Of a stretch of DNA of 64,000 nucleotides, positions 35,522-48,000 are shown in pieces. How positions within the stretch are numbered: the first letter of the stretch is position 1; each line of letters starts with the position of its first letter. The translations under genes and the position numbers were made by a program. Origin of the DNA: Sphagnum compactum (taxonomy: Eukaryota > Bryophyta > Sphagnopsida > Sphagnales); the NCBI GenBank assembly GCA_965153455.1, contig OZ234500.1:1798001-1862000 (forward strand), read 5' to 3'. The notes beneath the pieces are model-generated. The model ran no database searches. It was not told the origin of the DNA and worked only from the letters and a program-made list of their open reading frames with translations.

Positions 35522-37576
35522 TTACTTCAACAAGTGAGCAGGCAACTTGGGATATGCCCGGACATGCAATTTTTGAGCTCTGTGAATAACCGCGCCAAAT
35601 TTTTCAGTCATGTCAAGGGTCTTGGGATCTTGATGATTTGGGAGCTCCCAATTGAAGCCTTGGAGCAAGCGTGCTAAAACAATCTCCACCACCAAATTTC
35701 CCATAGAACGTCCTGGACATGCTCGTTTTCCACTCCCAAATGGCAAATGCTCAAAGGTGTTTTCCTTCACATCCACGGTTTTAGTTGCATCCACGGTTTT
35801 GTCTCCAATAGGATGTTGTTGTTGCTGCAGGAAACGTTCAGGATCAAACTCGAGAGGTTTTTCCCAAACCGAAGGATCTCGTCCCATTGCCCAAATATTC
35901 ACCAGGACTCTTGTACGTGGTGGTAAATCGTAACATCCTGCAACTTGACAACTCTCATCAAGTGAACTATGAGGAAGGAGTAAAGGACCAGGAGGATGCA
36001 GACGGAAAATCTCTTTCACCACAGCTTGCAAGTATGTGAGCTTGTGAAGATCTGCTTCCTCAACTATGCGATTCGTTCCGATCACTGTTTCTAACTCCGT
36101 CTGTGCACGCTTCATGACCATCGGATTTCGTATTAGTTCTGCTATTCCCCATTCTACTGTGTACATCGATGTCTCTGTTCCAGCTGTTAGCAACTCCTGC
36201 AACAAGTGGTGAACAAACTCAACTTCATCATTTACTAGTGCATTGGTTGCAAAAAACAATTTTAACAATGATTCGACAATTGTGCAAATCTTGACAATGC
36301 GAAATCTTGAATTGTATCAACATGTCCATGATCATCATTAGAGATTGTTTGACAGAAACATGTGTTATTGTACATAATGTAAAAAGAAGGACAAAATTCA
36401 TAGCATGACCCATCTTCTTACCATGACAACACATTCGATTGTCTCATCATCAAGGTTTCCAGTTCCATCCTCTCGAGGTGCAGAAAGCAACACACTCATG
36501 AAGTCTTTGGGTTTATTTGTGGTATTCGTGTTTTCTGAATCTTTAACTTGATCTGTTGTAGCAATTAAACTTTTGTGTTCTGTTATCAATTTTTGGATAA
36601 ATTGAGATTTTTTTTTGCGCAATGCGTGCAAGGCGGCCTCAGTCCCTTGAAGCTTTGCTACCCATCGTAAAGAAGGAATGTAGTCACTAATTATTAGAGT
36701 TATAAACCACTGGTTAAGTTCTTCAAGAATCTGTTTGAAATGAAGCGCGTCATTTCCCTTTGACTCCTCCACTCCGTAAAACCTAATTGCCAACAACACA
36801 CAATTTGAACTCATGAATTCATGTGAAGCTTTGTGAAGAATACTATGTTTTGATCACTAACAACATTCCTACAAGGAGAACAAGATGAAAAAAGGCATTG
36901 ATAGAAATAAGGTAGAATTGAATAAATACCTTTTCCCAAACAGCGTCTGTGTCACAATGTTGTTGACAAGATACGTAAGTTCAATGTTTAGATTCACCAC
37001 TTTCCCTTCCTCGCTATCCTTGTAGATATTGTTGATCATGCTACTAATCTCTTTGGTTCTCATCGGTTCGAATGATGCCAAACGTTTCGCAGTGAAAAGT
37101 TCAGTCAAACAAATCTTGCGCAAGTACCGCCACATGGGACCTCCTTCCGCAAATGCTATACCATTGTTGGCAAATACAAGTTCGCCCATCAGCGTTTGTG
37201 TGGGGCGGAAGTAGAATTGCTGATCGTGTGTCTTGAGAAATTCCTTGATCATTGCAGGAGAAGACGCCACAACAGTGTGCATAGAACCAAGACGAAGGTA
37301 GATGAGAGGCCCATACTGTTTCCCCCAGTTCGCAAATGTTTCGTGCAGATTCTCACCACCCTGACTCAACTGCACCAAATTCCCCACTACAGGCCAAGGC
37401 CGTGGCCCTGGAGGCAACCGCAAGCTACTAGATTTCTTGAACAGGACATACTTGGACAGCAAGTGCACAAAAAAACTAGCCAAGAGTGCAGTAGTACTAA
37501 TCAACAGCACAGATGGTAAGAGCCCCGACACGTTGTATTTCTGTTGCAACAGGAGAGATGATAAGAGGCCAGACAT
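35522..37576 (-). CDS. Cytochrome P450, A-type (CYP71 clan), copy B
   Basis: Duplicate of the gene at 24944-27103, with identical exon plan: 37576-36930, 36782-36422 and 36196-35522, giving 560 residues. The anchor, PPGPR hinge, AGTETS I-helix motif, KEIFRLHP (ExxR kept), PERF and FGSGKRACPG with Cys 496 are all intact. A TAG lies four codons upstream of the start Met, which fixes the N-terminus. Substitutions relative to copy A are spread over the protein; one is in the K-helix (KETLRLHP becomes KEIFRLHP). No disabling change is seen, so both genes are probably functional. Substrate unknown; the nearby terpene synthase suggests terpenoid oxidation. Confidence 0.92.
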
Positions 37577-37667
37577 GTTGAACTTCTATTGCAACAGGTC
37601 AATCAAGCAAACACAGCAATGCAAATTGAACTTGTCGAATTTGGATGTAAAGTTGCCGGATGCATGT

Positions 37668-37677
37668 AATTTATATA
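37668..37677 (-). promoter_or_regulatory. TATA box of P450 copy B
   Basis: The minus strand reads GGTATATAAATT about 95 bp before the start codon, at the place where copy A has ACTATAAATT. The position is right for a plant core promoter. Confidence 0.55.
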
Positions 37678-37948
37678 CCAATTCTTGAGTGACGACGTAC
37701 TACCATGACATCCGCACCAGCCACTTTGACGTATTAAAAAATAATGAACCTTACACATTTGAAGATCCCTGAATTTGGAATTATGAACTTGTCCTTGGGT
37801 ACCAAGTTCGTTCAGTACGAAGCTGAAATTGAAAGAGTTCTTTTGAGGCTATACTTTCAGGCTGCTCCTGCATTTGAGGGCCCAGCTGAGGTCATTGCTC
37901 ACGGCTAGGCCCAAAAATCCAACACGAGCCAAAAAGGGGTTCCTTCCC

Positions 37949-38099
37949 CCCCCCAACTTAAAGAAGATTTTTTAAATTTTGGGATCTATTTTTGTGGGGC
38001 GGCAATTGGTTACTTTGATTGGCATTTCATTAAAAAATTCAAATGCTTTTAATGTTCCCAAATAGCTTTTACTACCAAAAACTTCTTTAAGTTGGGGGG
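37949..38099. mobile_element. MITE with CCCCAACTTAAAGAAG ends, single unit
   Basis: About 150 bp, bounded by CCCCAACTTAAAGAAG and its complement CTTCTTTAAGTTGGGG. It is the same insertion as in copy A, so it predates the segmental duplication. A C-run on the left and G-run on the right blur the exact ends. Confidence 0.65.
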
Positions 38100-39666
38100 T
38101 ATGTAGGGTAAATTTTCTAGAACTTTTTCAAAAAAAAGTTACCTTCTCCTTTTGTACAATCTCTGTAAATGTGAAGTTCTCTCCTCTGGAAGGTGTGTCT
38201 AAGACCATCTCCAGCTGGGCTCAGCACCGGATCCTGCACATTAAAATTGGATGAAGAAAATTGAAAATATGTCGGTTTGGCTCAGGCAAAATGGTTTTGG
38301 CTCAGCGTAATTGCACAGTTTGCGGTGGCTTGGTAAAAGGCTCGGTAACGGTGTGCAGCTGCAGAAAGGAGTGTCATAAATACGATCTGACTGCTAGTTG
38401 GTGTTTCTGAATGGCCCATCATAATGATGGATTAGCCCAGGTGGTTTGCTATTAGTAGTCCCGCCACCTTTTACCTTTTTCCTGTCCCAGTTTCCGTTTT
38501 GTGGGTGGGGTTGCAAAAAGTTAAATAACTAAACTTGTTTGTGAATTTTTTTTTCAGAGGGTCACATACTGAGCACCACTGGACATGCCTTGGGTGAACC
38601 CGCACCCATGGGATTGGTACCATGGCAAAAATCCCAAAAACCATTTAAATTACTTCTAAACAATACAAATATCCTGTGCTTAGACTAAATCAGGCTCTGT
38701 GAGTTCACATCTAACATTTTTTAGGCAGGATATGACCAACTAAGAGGCCTCACCCAAAAATGTCAAGATTGCAATGTGGGTGCTGGTTCACCCTGGCCGC
38801 ACTCCAGGTGAAATTTAGAAAGTTCTATTACCCGGCAAGGACGGAAAAGTAACTTCTGAAATTTAGAAGTTACTTTGGGACTGACTAGTCTCCTTCTGCT
38901 TCTTTTCTTTTCCTGCTTTCCAAATGGAATCTTGAAATTTTAATTAGTTATTGGGCAGACATGTGCTGAAGCTGCCCTTATATTACAATAATCCATTCCA
39001 GAATGGCCGTGACAAGCAAAAAGCTCATGTGGTCGTCATTCATACACAAAATAGTCACCTTAGTATCCTGTGTGGGGTCAAATTTGGTGACCTTTGAAAG
39101 TTGAAATTAAATATCTCTCCATTTGAAATGTGGGTTCCTTGTACTCCTCCTTAATAAATAATTTATCATAATTTCATCCATTAGTATAGAACCATCTGGC
39201 AATTAGTCACGTGCTCCTCTCTATCTTTATGTAATGAAGCACTGATATTCTTGTCTTAGGTGTGCGAGTTGGAGGGGCCCTTATTTCAGAAACACCCTGC
39301 TCCAAGACACTCATGTAATGCCCTCCACTTTTATTTTCTTTCTTCATCTGTGGTATCCAACCTATGTGCAAGAAAGTTTATGAGAAACAAAAATATTTTC
39401 AAAAAATTCAAATTTCATGTTTGTTTTGTGCCCATTTTTTGGAGTGATGTGGATTTGAACTCAACATAATTGAATGGAAGTCCATCTGAAAAATCTTAGG
39501 ATGTAATAAAGTTCATCCAAGAAATATGATATATAATAATATTTTATGAAAGATTATTTGTAGGATTTTATTTTGTTTTTGTGTTAAAAGTCAGATTCCA
39601 TGGATAAACATCTGTAAAATAACATTTGTGGATTTTCAATGGGGAAATGGATGAAGTTTCATTGAT

Positions 39667-40480
39667 GGCACAAGAATTCACATGCCGATCACACAATTTT
39701 TGATAAAAAAGGAAGCATGGTTACGATGACACAAATAGACGTATTGAAAACTAAAAATATCATGGCACAAGAATTCGCATGTCATTCAGACAAAAATAAA
39801 TAGAAAGAAGCACCATTAGCATGATGGCAATAGATGTATTGAAAACTAAGGAAATCAAGGCAAGGGAAGTGACATTGCCTCTTGCACAAAAGAAACATGA
39901 AAGGAAGCTTCATTACTATGACCATAAATAGACATATTGAAAACTAAGCAAGTCTGGACATAAGAATTGATACTGAGGCTTGTACATAAAAATAGAGGGA
40001 AGCACAGTCGCCATGATAAAAATAGAATAATTGAAAACTAAGAAAATCAGGGCACAAGAATTAAAATTGCCACTTGTACAAAGAAAGCATACGAAGCAAC
40101 ACCGTTACAATGACGCAAATAGACATTAAAAACTAAGAAAATAAGGACACAAGAATTGAAATTGCCACATGTACAAAGGAAGCATGCCAAGAAACACTGT
40201 TACTATGACACAAATAGACATAAAAAACTAAGGAAATCAGGGCTGGAGATTTAAGATTGCTGACGGTATACGAAAGAAAGCATACAAAGGAAGCATGGTT
40301 ACTTGACATCACATACTGAAAACTAAAGAAATCAGGGCACATTAGAACGGAAATTGCACCCTCACATAAAGAAAGAAAGCATCCGTCGTATGACGTATTC
40401 AAAACCAAGGAAATCAGGGCCCCCAGAATTGAAATTGCCACTTGTACAAAGACAGCATACAACGAGCACAGTTACTAAGG
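39667..40480. repeat. Minisatellite, about nine units of ~96 bp
   Basis: A unit of the form GGCACAAGAATTGAAATTGC, then CTTGTACAAAGAAAGCAT, a GTTACTATGACACAAATAGA block and GAAAACTAAGGAAATCA recurs. Starts are near 39667, 39763, 39861, 39958, 40053, 40146, 40240, 40336 and 40418. Units have diverged and vary in length. It begins a few bases after the end of duplication copy B. Confidence 0.8.
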
Positions 40481-42030
40481 AAATCTCCCTGAGATTGACC
40501 TGGGGGGTGCCAACAGCTTTGGCTGGTAGGTAGGCAGTTGAGTCTGCTGTTGGTTGTGCAGCCAAAAAGGACTGGAAAAGTACAGAAACTAATAGGGCAT
40601 GTGTTCTATGCAGAGCGAAGTGTGCGGACATTCCTTCATTTGCAGCCGTGATCTCAGGCTCCAGGGCATTCCTGTACAGGCTACAGGCTCTACACAACTG
40701 TGCCCTGTAGCATAAAAGACTACCTATTTTTCTTTAAACCCGTACTAATGGCTGCTACCTATTCTGCACATTCTATTGTGGAGTTTTTTTTTGTTTTTTT
40801 CTATTGTGGCGAAATTTTTGGAACTTGAAAATGAGAATAAAAACCCCCAAAAACGTGGTTTAGAGGGATTTTCCCGCGATTTTTCGAAATAAAATAATTA
40901 AATTGACCCCTTCTACACCTAGGGATTTCCTTGAGTCGCCACTTGTAGCAGCACTTTTGAAAAAATCCCACGGCGGCCCAACCTACGACACTCATCATTT
41001 ATGGTAATTTTATACTGGGGCTAATTGACAGGGGTCCTTCTGCTTGAGGAATTTGACAAAAATAGACCCTCCTGAGAGTCCAAACTTGTGTGCCTGTAGA
41101 ATAAAAGCCTACTTTTATTTTACAGGGGTACTATTCCGCACATTGTAATGTGGTGTTTCTTTATTCTGGCGAAATTTCGCAGCTTGGCCATTTTTTTTCA
41201 TAAAAATGAAAAAACAGAAAACATTCGTTTTTGTAGGGAGCTTTTTACCATTCTAAAAATAAAATAATTTGAGCTCCATGTTGCTGCACACTACCAGCAA
41301 TATTCAATTTAATTTTTTTTAATAATGTTTTCGTTTTTTTTTCAATTGTCCTTTCTTGAACAAGGTTCACTCAAAACAAGTAAATAAGGGAAAGAAGAGA
41401 CAGAAAAGAAAATGCATTGAGACAAGTAAAGAGCAATATATATAATATATATATAATAGTTATTTTATTTTAAAATTTAACTCGCTAGTATTTTTTTTTC
41501 ATGTTTTGTTTTCACCCACTCAATGCATCAAGTGAAAACTCAATTATTTTATTTATGTCCTTTAATGGGCACAAAGATGACGCCCTTTATGTGTCGCACA
41601 TTGATTTAATTCATCATTATTTATGTCACTGTCAAATTTAGTTTAATTTGATACACATCTCATGGACACGCAAAGACACATGTTAATTTGATTTGTCATA
41701 TCCAGGTTGGTGGTGGATAGAGAAAAAGAGTGAAAGAGTTATGAAATGGAGGCAGCCTAGTTATGAAGAAATGCGAGAAATAATTATTAAACAAAGCTAA
41801 TAAGAAAAGGAAATAGTTAGGCTTAGGTAACTATTTTTGGAATTGTCCTTGGAATAGTCCATGAACGAAGGATTCCAAAAAAGCTCCCCAATATAGCCTA
41901 CCAGTTGCGATTGCTCGTCACTTGGAATAAATTGACCTATTCCGCCCCTAGGTCCCCTATCAAGGCGTTGCCTAGGTCGTCACTTGCTGCAGCTGCAACA
42001 CGTTTGGAAAGCTACCACGACGTCACGTAA
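40481..42030. other. No recognisable gene; AT-rich intergenic DNA
   Basis: Holds two related patches with GGCGAAATTT and GCCTACTTTTATTTTAC-like text near 40690-40820 and 41090-41180, and a TA-rich stretch near 41430-41450. No protein family is seen on either strand. Confidence 0.45.
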
Positions 42031-42032
42031 CA

Positions 42033-42091
42033 CCTACGACGGTCGTCACCTTCATTGTATTAATTGCAGTTAAAATGATGACCGTCGTAGG
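42033..42091. promoter_or_regulatory. GC-rich hairpin upstream of the MTPSL promoter
   Basis: CCTACGACGGTCGTCACCT (42033-42051) pairs with AAATGATGACCGTCGTAGG (42073-42091), about 19 bp with few mismatches and a 21-nt loop. It lies about 170 bp before the TATA box. It contains CGACGG/CCGTCG and GACG-type cores that could bind regulators; no function is shown. Confidence 0.4.
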
Positions 42092-42260
42092 AGAGAGTTG
42101 ACGACAGTCCTGCTCAAGTTGAGGAATTTGAAAGAAAATCTTCCTGAGAGTTCCTTGTTCCTTCAGACAATTTCTGCTGTAGCATGAAGGGCTCAAAATC
42201 GGCACGTGTATCGTAGCCGTTTAATAGTGACGTATTTGCCTTTAGCCTATCGCCTTTCAG

Positions 42261-42269
42261 TATAAAATA
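42261..42269 (+). promoter_or_regulatory. TATA box of the MTPSL gene
   Basis: TATAAAATA in the context CAGTATAAAATAGGGTTC, about 157 bp before the start codon. The DNA between is pyrimidine-rich (including CCTTCCTTCCTTCC), as in many plant leaders. Confidence 0.65.
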
Positions 42270-42417
42270 GGGTTCTCCTTGCAAGTATCCACAACTCACT
42301 AATTGGCCTGTCTTGCACGTATCTACAGCCCAGTTTTCTTGTCACCAAATCACACTTTCACGTCTTCCAACACCAATCTCCTTCCTTCCTTCCTTCCTTT
42401 CCACAAGAGTACCGATC

Positions 42418-45046
42418 ATGGCTGCACTACTCCTGCCTTTGTCTTCCGTCTCCAGTGTACTGCATGGTGCAGTTTGCATCAGCCCCATGAACGTACCGCG
42501 CTTGGCTTTGGAGCTGAGCAGCTCCTCTTCCCAAGCCTTTCAGTCCAGAACACACACTGCTGGTGGTGGCGGCTTCGGGCGCATGAAAGCTTACGGACCA
42601 AAGTCTTCATCCTCGGCGACGACTGTTGTTCATGCTCAGTTGCAGGTACATTAAGTTATTCGCCCTCAAACCATCCCACTAAACTTATAAACTTGGAGCA
42701 TGTGATAACTTATTATTAATTGTTTCTTCATGTTACACTAGATTGAATGCGTTTGTCTGCAGACTCCATACTAACATAAATGTGTAGAGGGTGATGTTTG
42801 TAAGGTGGTGCTCATGTTAGCTGTGCATTGAATCTTGTTCACAATCTTTTTATCTTTTTTCCTTAAACATAGTATTGGTTTACAATGGGTAGTGTCACAT
42901 GGCACTACATGAGGATCAAGTCACCATTCAATTAATGTTTTCAATCTTTTCCAACTACTTTAGTCTCTTGTCAATACATTGCAAGTTACTAACTGATTAA
43001 CATTTATATATTTCTCATGCAGGCGTTGGAACAGTTAGATGACCTGAAACTCCAACAACACAACCAAGTCAAAGACTTCATTATTCCGAAATTTGTACCT
43101 CCATTTTATCACAAGCGCAATCCTTTGGAAACAGAAGCTGATCGAGCAGCTCAACAATGGTTCCACCACTATTTTGGCAATACTGCAATTCTTGAAACAT
43201 TTGACAATATCAAGAAAGACACTACCCAAACTATACCTGTTGCTGTCCACCCAACCGCTGAAGTGTCTCGTCTCGAATGGGCCTTGGAATTCTACCAATT
43301 CCTTTTCGCTATAGATGATGTGGTCAATTGCAAAACGCGTACTTCCACTTTGGGGGACTTGGAGGAGTTTTTCGTGGAACTAATGGTGGTGATAATCTCA
43401 TCCTTCCCCGAAGACCAAATTCTCAAGGAAAACCTCGGCAAATATTTCAATGATGAAATTGACGCCAAATCACTCAAGGATTTTCCTGAAAAAGTACTTG
43501 CAAAAGTTTTGCAACACTCAGGTATGTTACACCTCATTTTGATTTTTTAAAATATTACACTAATTGACCCGAAATGATATTTTAAGGGATCATGTAGTTT
43601 GTATTAAAGTGCTTGATCACATTTTCTATGCACATACAACCTAAAATTTTCTAAATTTGCAAACATTTTGGAACATTTTGCAGAGTTTGATGAGCGCAAG
43701 GTCTCTCCAGTCTGTGCAGCCTTTTCAAACTTGTGGTCAAGAGCAACCTCAAAAATGCCAAAAGAATGGAGCCTCAGATATGCACACATAATACAAGAAT
43801 CTATGCTTTCGCAATTTTTTGAAGCGCGAAACCTTTTCCACAAAAAAGAACCATCAGTTTCCACTTATATGTTTCACAGACATAAATTTGGATACATGAC
43901 TGCAGCACTGGTATATAATGATCAACCCACAATGATGTTAAACATTAAATTATGCATCAACTAGTACATGGGTGATGCATTGTCAAATCTTTTATGATGT
44001 ATATAGGATTGAATCTTTCAAGTGAATTCAATGTTAATTGTATATTGTTCAATACTTCAAGTGGAAAGGCAATGGGAAAATACTAAAGTGGGTCAAGTCA
44101 TTGAATCAATCCAATAGTCTTCCATTCACGATTCCATCCCTGATCTTGATTTTTAAAAAAATTGTTTGTTTTATACCCATGGCATTAAATTTGTTGGATT
44201 TGTTAACAGGCAATTGTGGACTACGTGGATGATGTATTTCTACCAAACTCTCTATATTTCAGTTCACCAATGCAACGCCTACTCCAAGCTACGGGTGATG
44301 TCGTTTGTTGGCACAATGACATTTATTCGTTTCAAAAGGTTTTCTGAATTTCTTGTCAACTTTACAATTTAAATGCTTTTACCCTAATTTAAAAAGTTTG
44401 TTCAATATGAATTATTTGATTTAATCTTCTCAATAGTTATCATATGACAGTAAGCAGAATATGATATTATTGTTGCATAAAATTGTGCATTCATGAATAT
44501 AATTATGATTACAAAAGGCAATGCTTGTTAGGCAAATGGGCAAGTTCTAAAAACATCTAGTTTGTCATATATATTAAAGCAAAAAACCTTTATGGATTCG
44601 GAACATTGAAAAAGTGATGAATAAGGAAGTAAATTAAAATGTTTAACAATTATATTTGCATGATAAAGCATTACAAATTAGTAACAAACATGGTTAAACA
44701 TATTATTGCACATGAATTTTTGAATGTTTGAATTATATTGATGGGAAGAACATGATTGATGGCATGACAGGAGTTTGTGAATGGAGAAATGTATAATTTG
44801 GTGATCATTCTTGGGAAGGAAGAAGGGACCTCCTACAACAAAACAGCGGAAGTTGTTAATCAAATGTTAATAGATCAACTTGGTGAAGTTCAATCTGCAA
44901 TCATAGAACTACGAACTTTATCACAAAACAACAATGACATCACTCCTTCACAAATAGCCGCCATTGAACAATATATCATAGCGTGCACTGGTTTTATCAG
45001 CTCAACTCATGAATATCATGCCGAAAGTGCTCGTTTCCAGTTGTGA
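42418..45046 (+). CDS. MTPSL: Microbial-type terpene synthase-like protein (MTPSL), 5 exons
   Basis: A class I terpene synthase, expected to ionise a prenyl diphosphate with three metal ions and cyclise it. Exons: 42418-42645, 43023-43521, 43684-43910, 44210-44338 and 44771-45046, giving 452 residues with all phases matching. The NSE metal-binding motif NDIYSFQKE is complete (Asn 354, Ser 358, Glu 362) and spans the exon 4/5 junction. The aspartate-rich motif is FAIDDVVN (Asp 174-175), which lacks the usual third acidic residue. Exon 1 encodes 76 Ser/Ala/Arg-rich residues with few acidic ones, like a plastid transit peptide, and the enzyme fold starts in exon 2. This is the microbial type, shorter than the two- or three-domain seed-plant synthases and without their N-terminal domains. 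Product unknown. A pseudogene copy lies at 12.1-22.6 kb. Confidence 0.9.
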
Positions 45047-48000
45047 TTTTACATGGACTCAAAACCCAACTTTAGAACTGAACTCGATGGGTCTGTATGG
45101 ACTTGGACCCGACCAACAACCAAACCCCATGGGTTTTAAAGATATTTATAGGGTCTAGGTTATAGGGAACTGGGTAAGGGCTCTAGGGTCCTAAGTTTGG
45201 ACAATGTTTATGGTTTCTAAGGTTCTATGTTTAAGTCTTAAACTTTTAAGGTCCAAAGTCCTTGTTAATGGAACAATCTACTAACCTAGCTAATGTAGTG
45301 GGCATCCTAATAATGTTATAGTTACTAGTTATAAGTTGTACTTATCATTTCCTATTTATCAAAAGATGAAGCTACTAGGCTCATAGTTAATACCTTGATG
45401 ATAAGGTAGTGGCATGCTCTTAGGGATTTGGGGAGGAGGATACGACGAGAGTCCTATTTTATAAGGAACAATAAGATGCTTAGGGGACTATGTATGGAAA
45501 AAGATTTTTTTGTGCTCCTCATTCCATTCCATGGGATTCTATTCCCTTTTTGTGTCAATGTTGTTTCGATGACATTTTCATTTTATGGTATCTTAGATGT
45601 ATTATATTCTTGAAGCATGGTACTTGGTGTCTGATTAGGAATATAAGGAAAGAATGTAGCTTGTGTGAGAACCACTACCTTGTACTTTTTTTTTCTTTGT
45701 TTTGGTTGCATTTTATTAGTAGCCAAAAATAACCAATGGGGGTGTCCATTGGAAATCTCATTGTAATGAAATGACACATGACCAAGTCCATTGAACCACT
45801 AGGCACGGTAGTTTGGCATGACATGGGTCAACCCAAATCAAATTGGGTAGTATTGATGAGTGGTATAACTACATGATTTATAGTATTGTAAGTTGTATTT
45901 AATGTTTATGAGACAAACTTATTTGACACTTGTATTTGAAAAGTAAGTTCTAGAATTAAATGTCAAACTTTTTGGTTTAATTTATTTTAAGACCTTTACA
46001 AAGAGGAGCTAAAACTCAAGTGTTCAATGTTCAATGTATTATTGTATAACAGGCATTTGTCTAGATGGTTAGAAATAATCTTGAAAGTGTTGAATATTGT
46101 TGCTAATTTCTCGTTTGTTGTAATAAGTGGTAGTTCCAACATTAGGTTTCAATTCACTTTCTTTTCAACATTTGTGAACAATTGCAAAATCCATTATTCG
46201 TTGTCAATCATAATTAATGGATAGTTGATTACATGAAAAAAATTACATAATTTGTTTTTGGGTATTGGTCAATCATCATCCATTAAATTTTGCAATATCT
46301 AAATGGAAGAGAATGGTGGTTGTGAACCATAAGACTAAACAATGCAATTGTTTGGAAAGCAATGATAAATTGGGATTCCTTGATGATTTCACTAAGGCAC
46401 ATCTTTATGAAATTTGGTTTGTGAAGTTTGTACACCATCACTTGTAAATGTTATTACCATACATTGTCTATCATCTAAATTGCTTGTGTAATCTTGAACT
46501 TCTTCTATTTGCATAAATCTACTTTACTAAGGATATGATACAAGAAAAGGTCAACTTTTTAAAATCCCTACTATTCAAAAACATCAAACATTTTTGTTGT
46601 TTTCTATCCCTCTTTTTCGTCTATTCCCATGCTTTTGTGTATGACTTGCACACAATGAAAAATAGGGAGCCATTCCCTTTTCTAGTGGTCCTCTTTTCTC
46701 ACTTCATTAAAGCTTTAACTATTTTGGTTGGATGTGTGGTTTGTTTTCTTTTGGTTGCAAGATTATGATAGTCCTCCTTTAGCCTTACACAAGAAAAAAA
46801 TTTGTTTGATGAAGCTCATTTACATAGATACTAGTTTGAACCCTGTGCCTAATGCACAGGTGTGTGTGTATAATGCACAGGTGTGTGTGTATTTGACGGT
46901 ACATATTACAAAAATTACGACTACAAACTACATTTCCAAAACCTTTCTTTATACCACATTGCTAGGTTCTTTTTGGGGGAATTTATTTTCATTGTTTCAA
47001 CCTGAAATTTATTTTTTCTACACATTCTAACATTTTTTGTGAAAAGGAATGGCCCTAATCGCCAAATTTAGAAAAAATTATTTAAATTCGTCAAATACAT
47101 ATAAAGCATAAATATGCTCAAGTGTTTTATTCACTGTCATTTATATGGTCTGTAGCCTAATTTGGCTAAATCCTCTTTGTGGGATAACTAATCAAAAAAA
47201 TTGAAAGAAAGCAAACCTTGTATAATAGGGTTTTTTTTTTCAAATTCCTTAGGTAGGTGCAATGGTGAGGATCCCCAACTTTAATTTACATTAAATAGCG
47301 ACTGTCCTAGGCGGACAGTAGAGTTTTTTCTACAATCCTGCCTAAATCTAGGCAAGCTACACGGACTCACTGTCTAAATCTGGCAAATTCTTCCTTTTTT
47401 TTTCTAAGAAATATGGCGAATGTTCTCGAAGTTCTTTATTTAAATTCCTTCCTAGAGGTCGCACTGGGTTTTTTTTTATTGCCAGTTGGCAAAATTTCGC
47501 CCAAAAAAAAGAAAAACGCTGCTGTATAATGTGACTGTTTCTACGCGTACAGCAAAATCTTAATCACATGGGCTGCACTGATGCCATCCATGGATGGATG
47601 ACGGTACGGATGGATGGATGAATGACAGGACAGATGGATGGATGGAAAGCTTCACGAAAAACGACCACGACATCCTTTACTATATGTAATACCTTCAAAT
47701 TGAAAACAAAAATCAAGGATGTAAATTTTGTATAACGATTTAAGTGCAGTTTGTTGTGCATAGTTATGAGATAGAGCAAGTTTAGATTGATAACTCTTCC
47801 CATTCAATAGCACAAAACCTCTCATGTTAAAACATTATTGTTAGCAAGTTATAAACATGCACATATTATGATAGCCACATCTAGAAAAAATAATTTTCTA
47901 CCAACAAGTTGTGATCATACACATATTATGATAGTTACATTGAAAAAAGAAAATTCTCTATGTACACAATTGAATCCACTTGCTCCCCCCACCACCTTGA

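Larger units (their letters stand above)
34931..39662. repeat. Segmental duplication, copy B (4.73 kb)
   Basis: Direct repeat of 24352-29342 in the same orientation. Differences from copy A: one instead of two MITE units, a shorter Gln-rich coding patch, a ~30-40-bp deletion near 39262, and scattered substitutions. Its right edge lies within a few bases of a minisatellite that copy A lacks. Confidence 0.93.

Noticed and set aside
40133-40697. Two minus-strand open frames of about 110 codons
   Set aside because: They lie across the minisatellite and repeat its unit in protein form; no family resemblance.
47587-47645. GGATGGAT patch as a functional satellite
   Set aside because: Short, degenerate simple sequence of a type scattered through the window; nothing links it to a gene.
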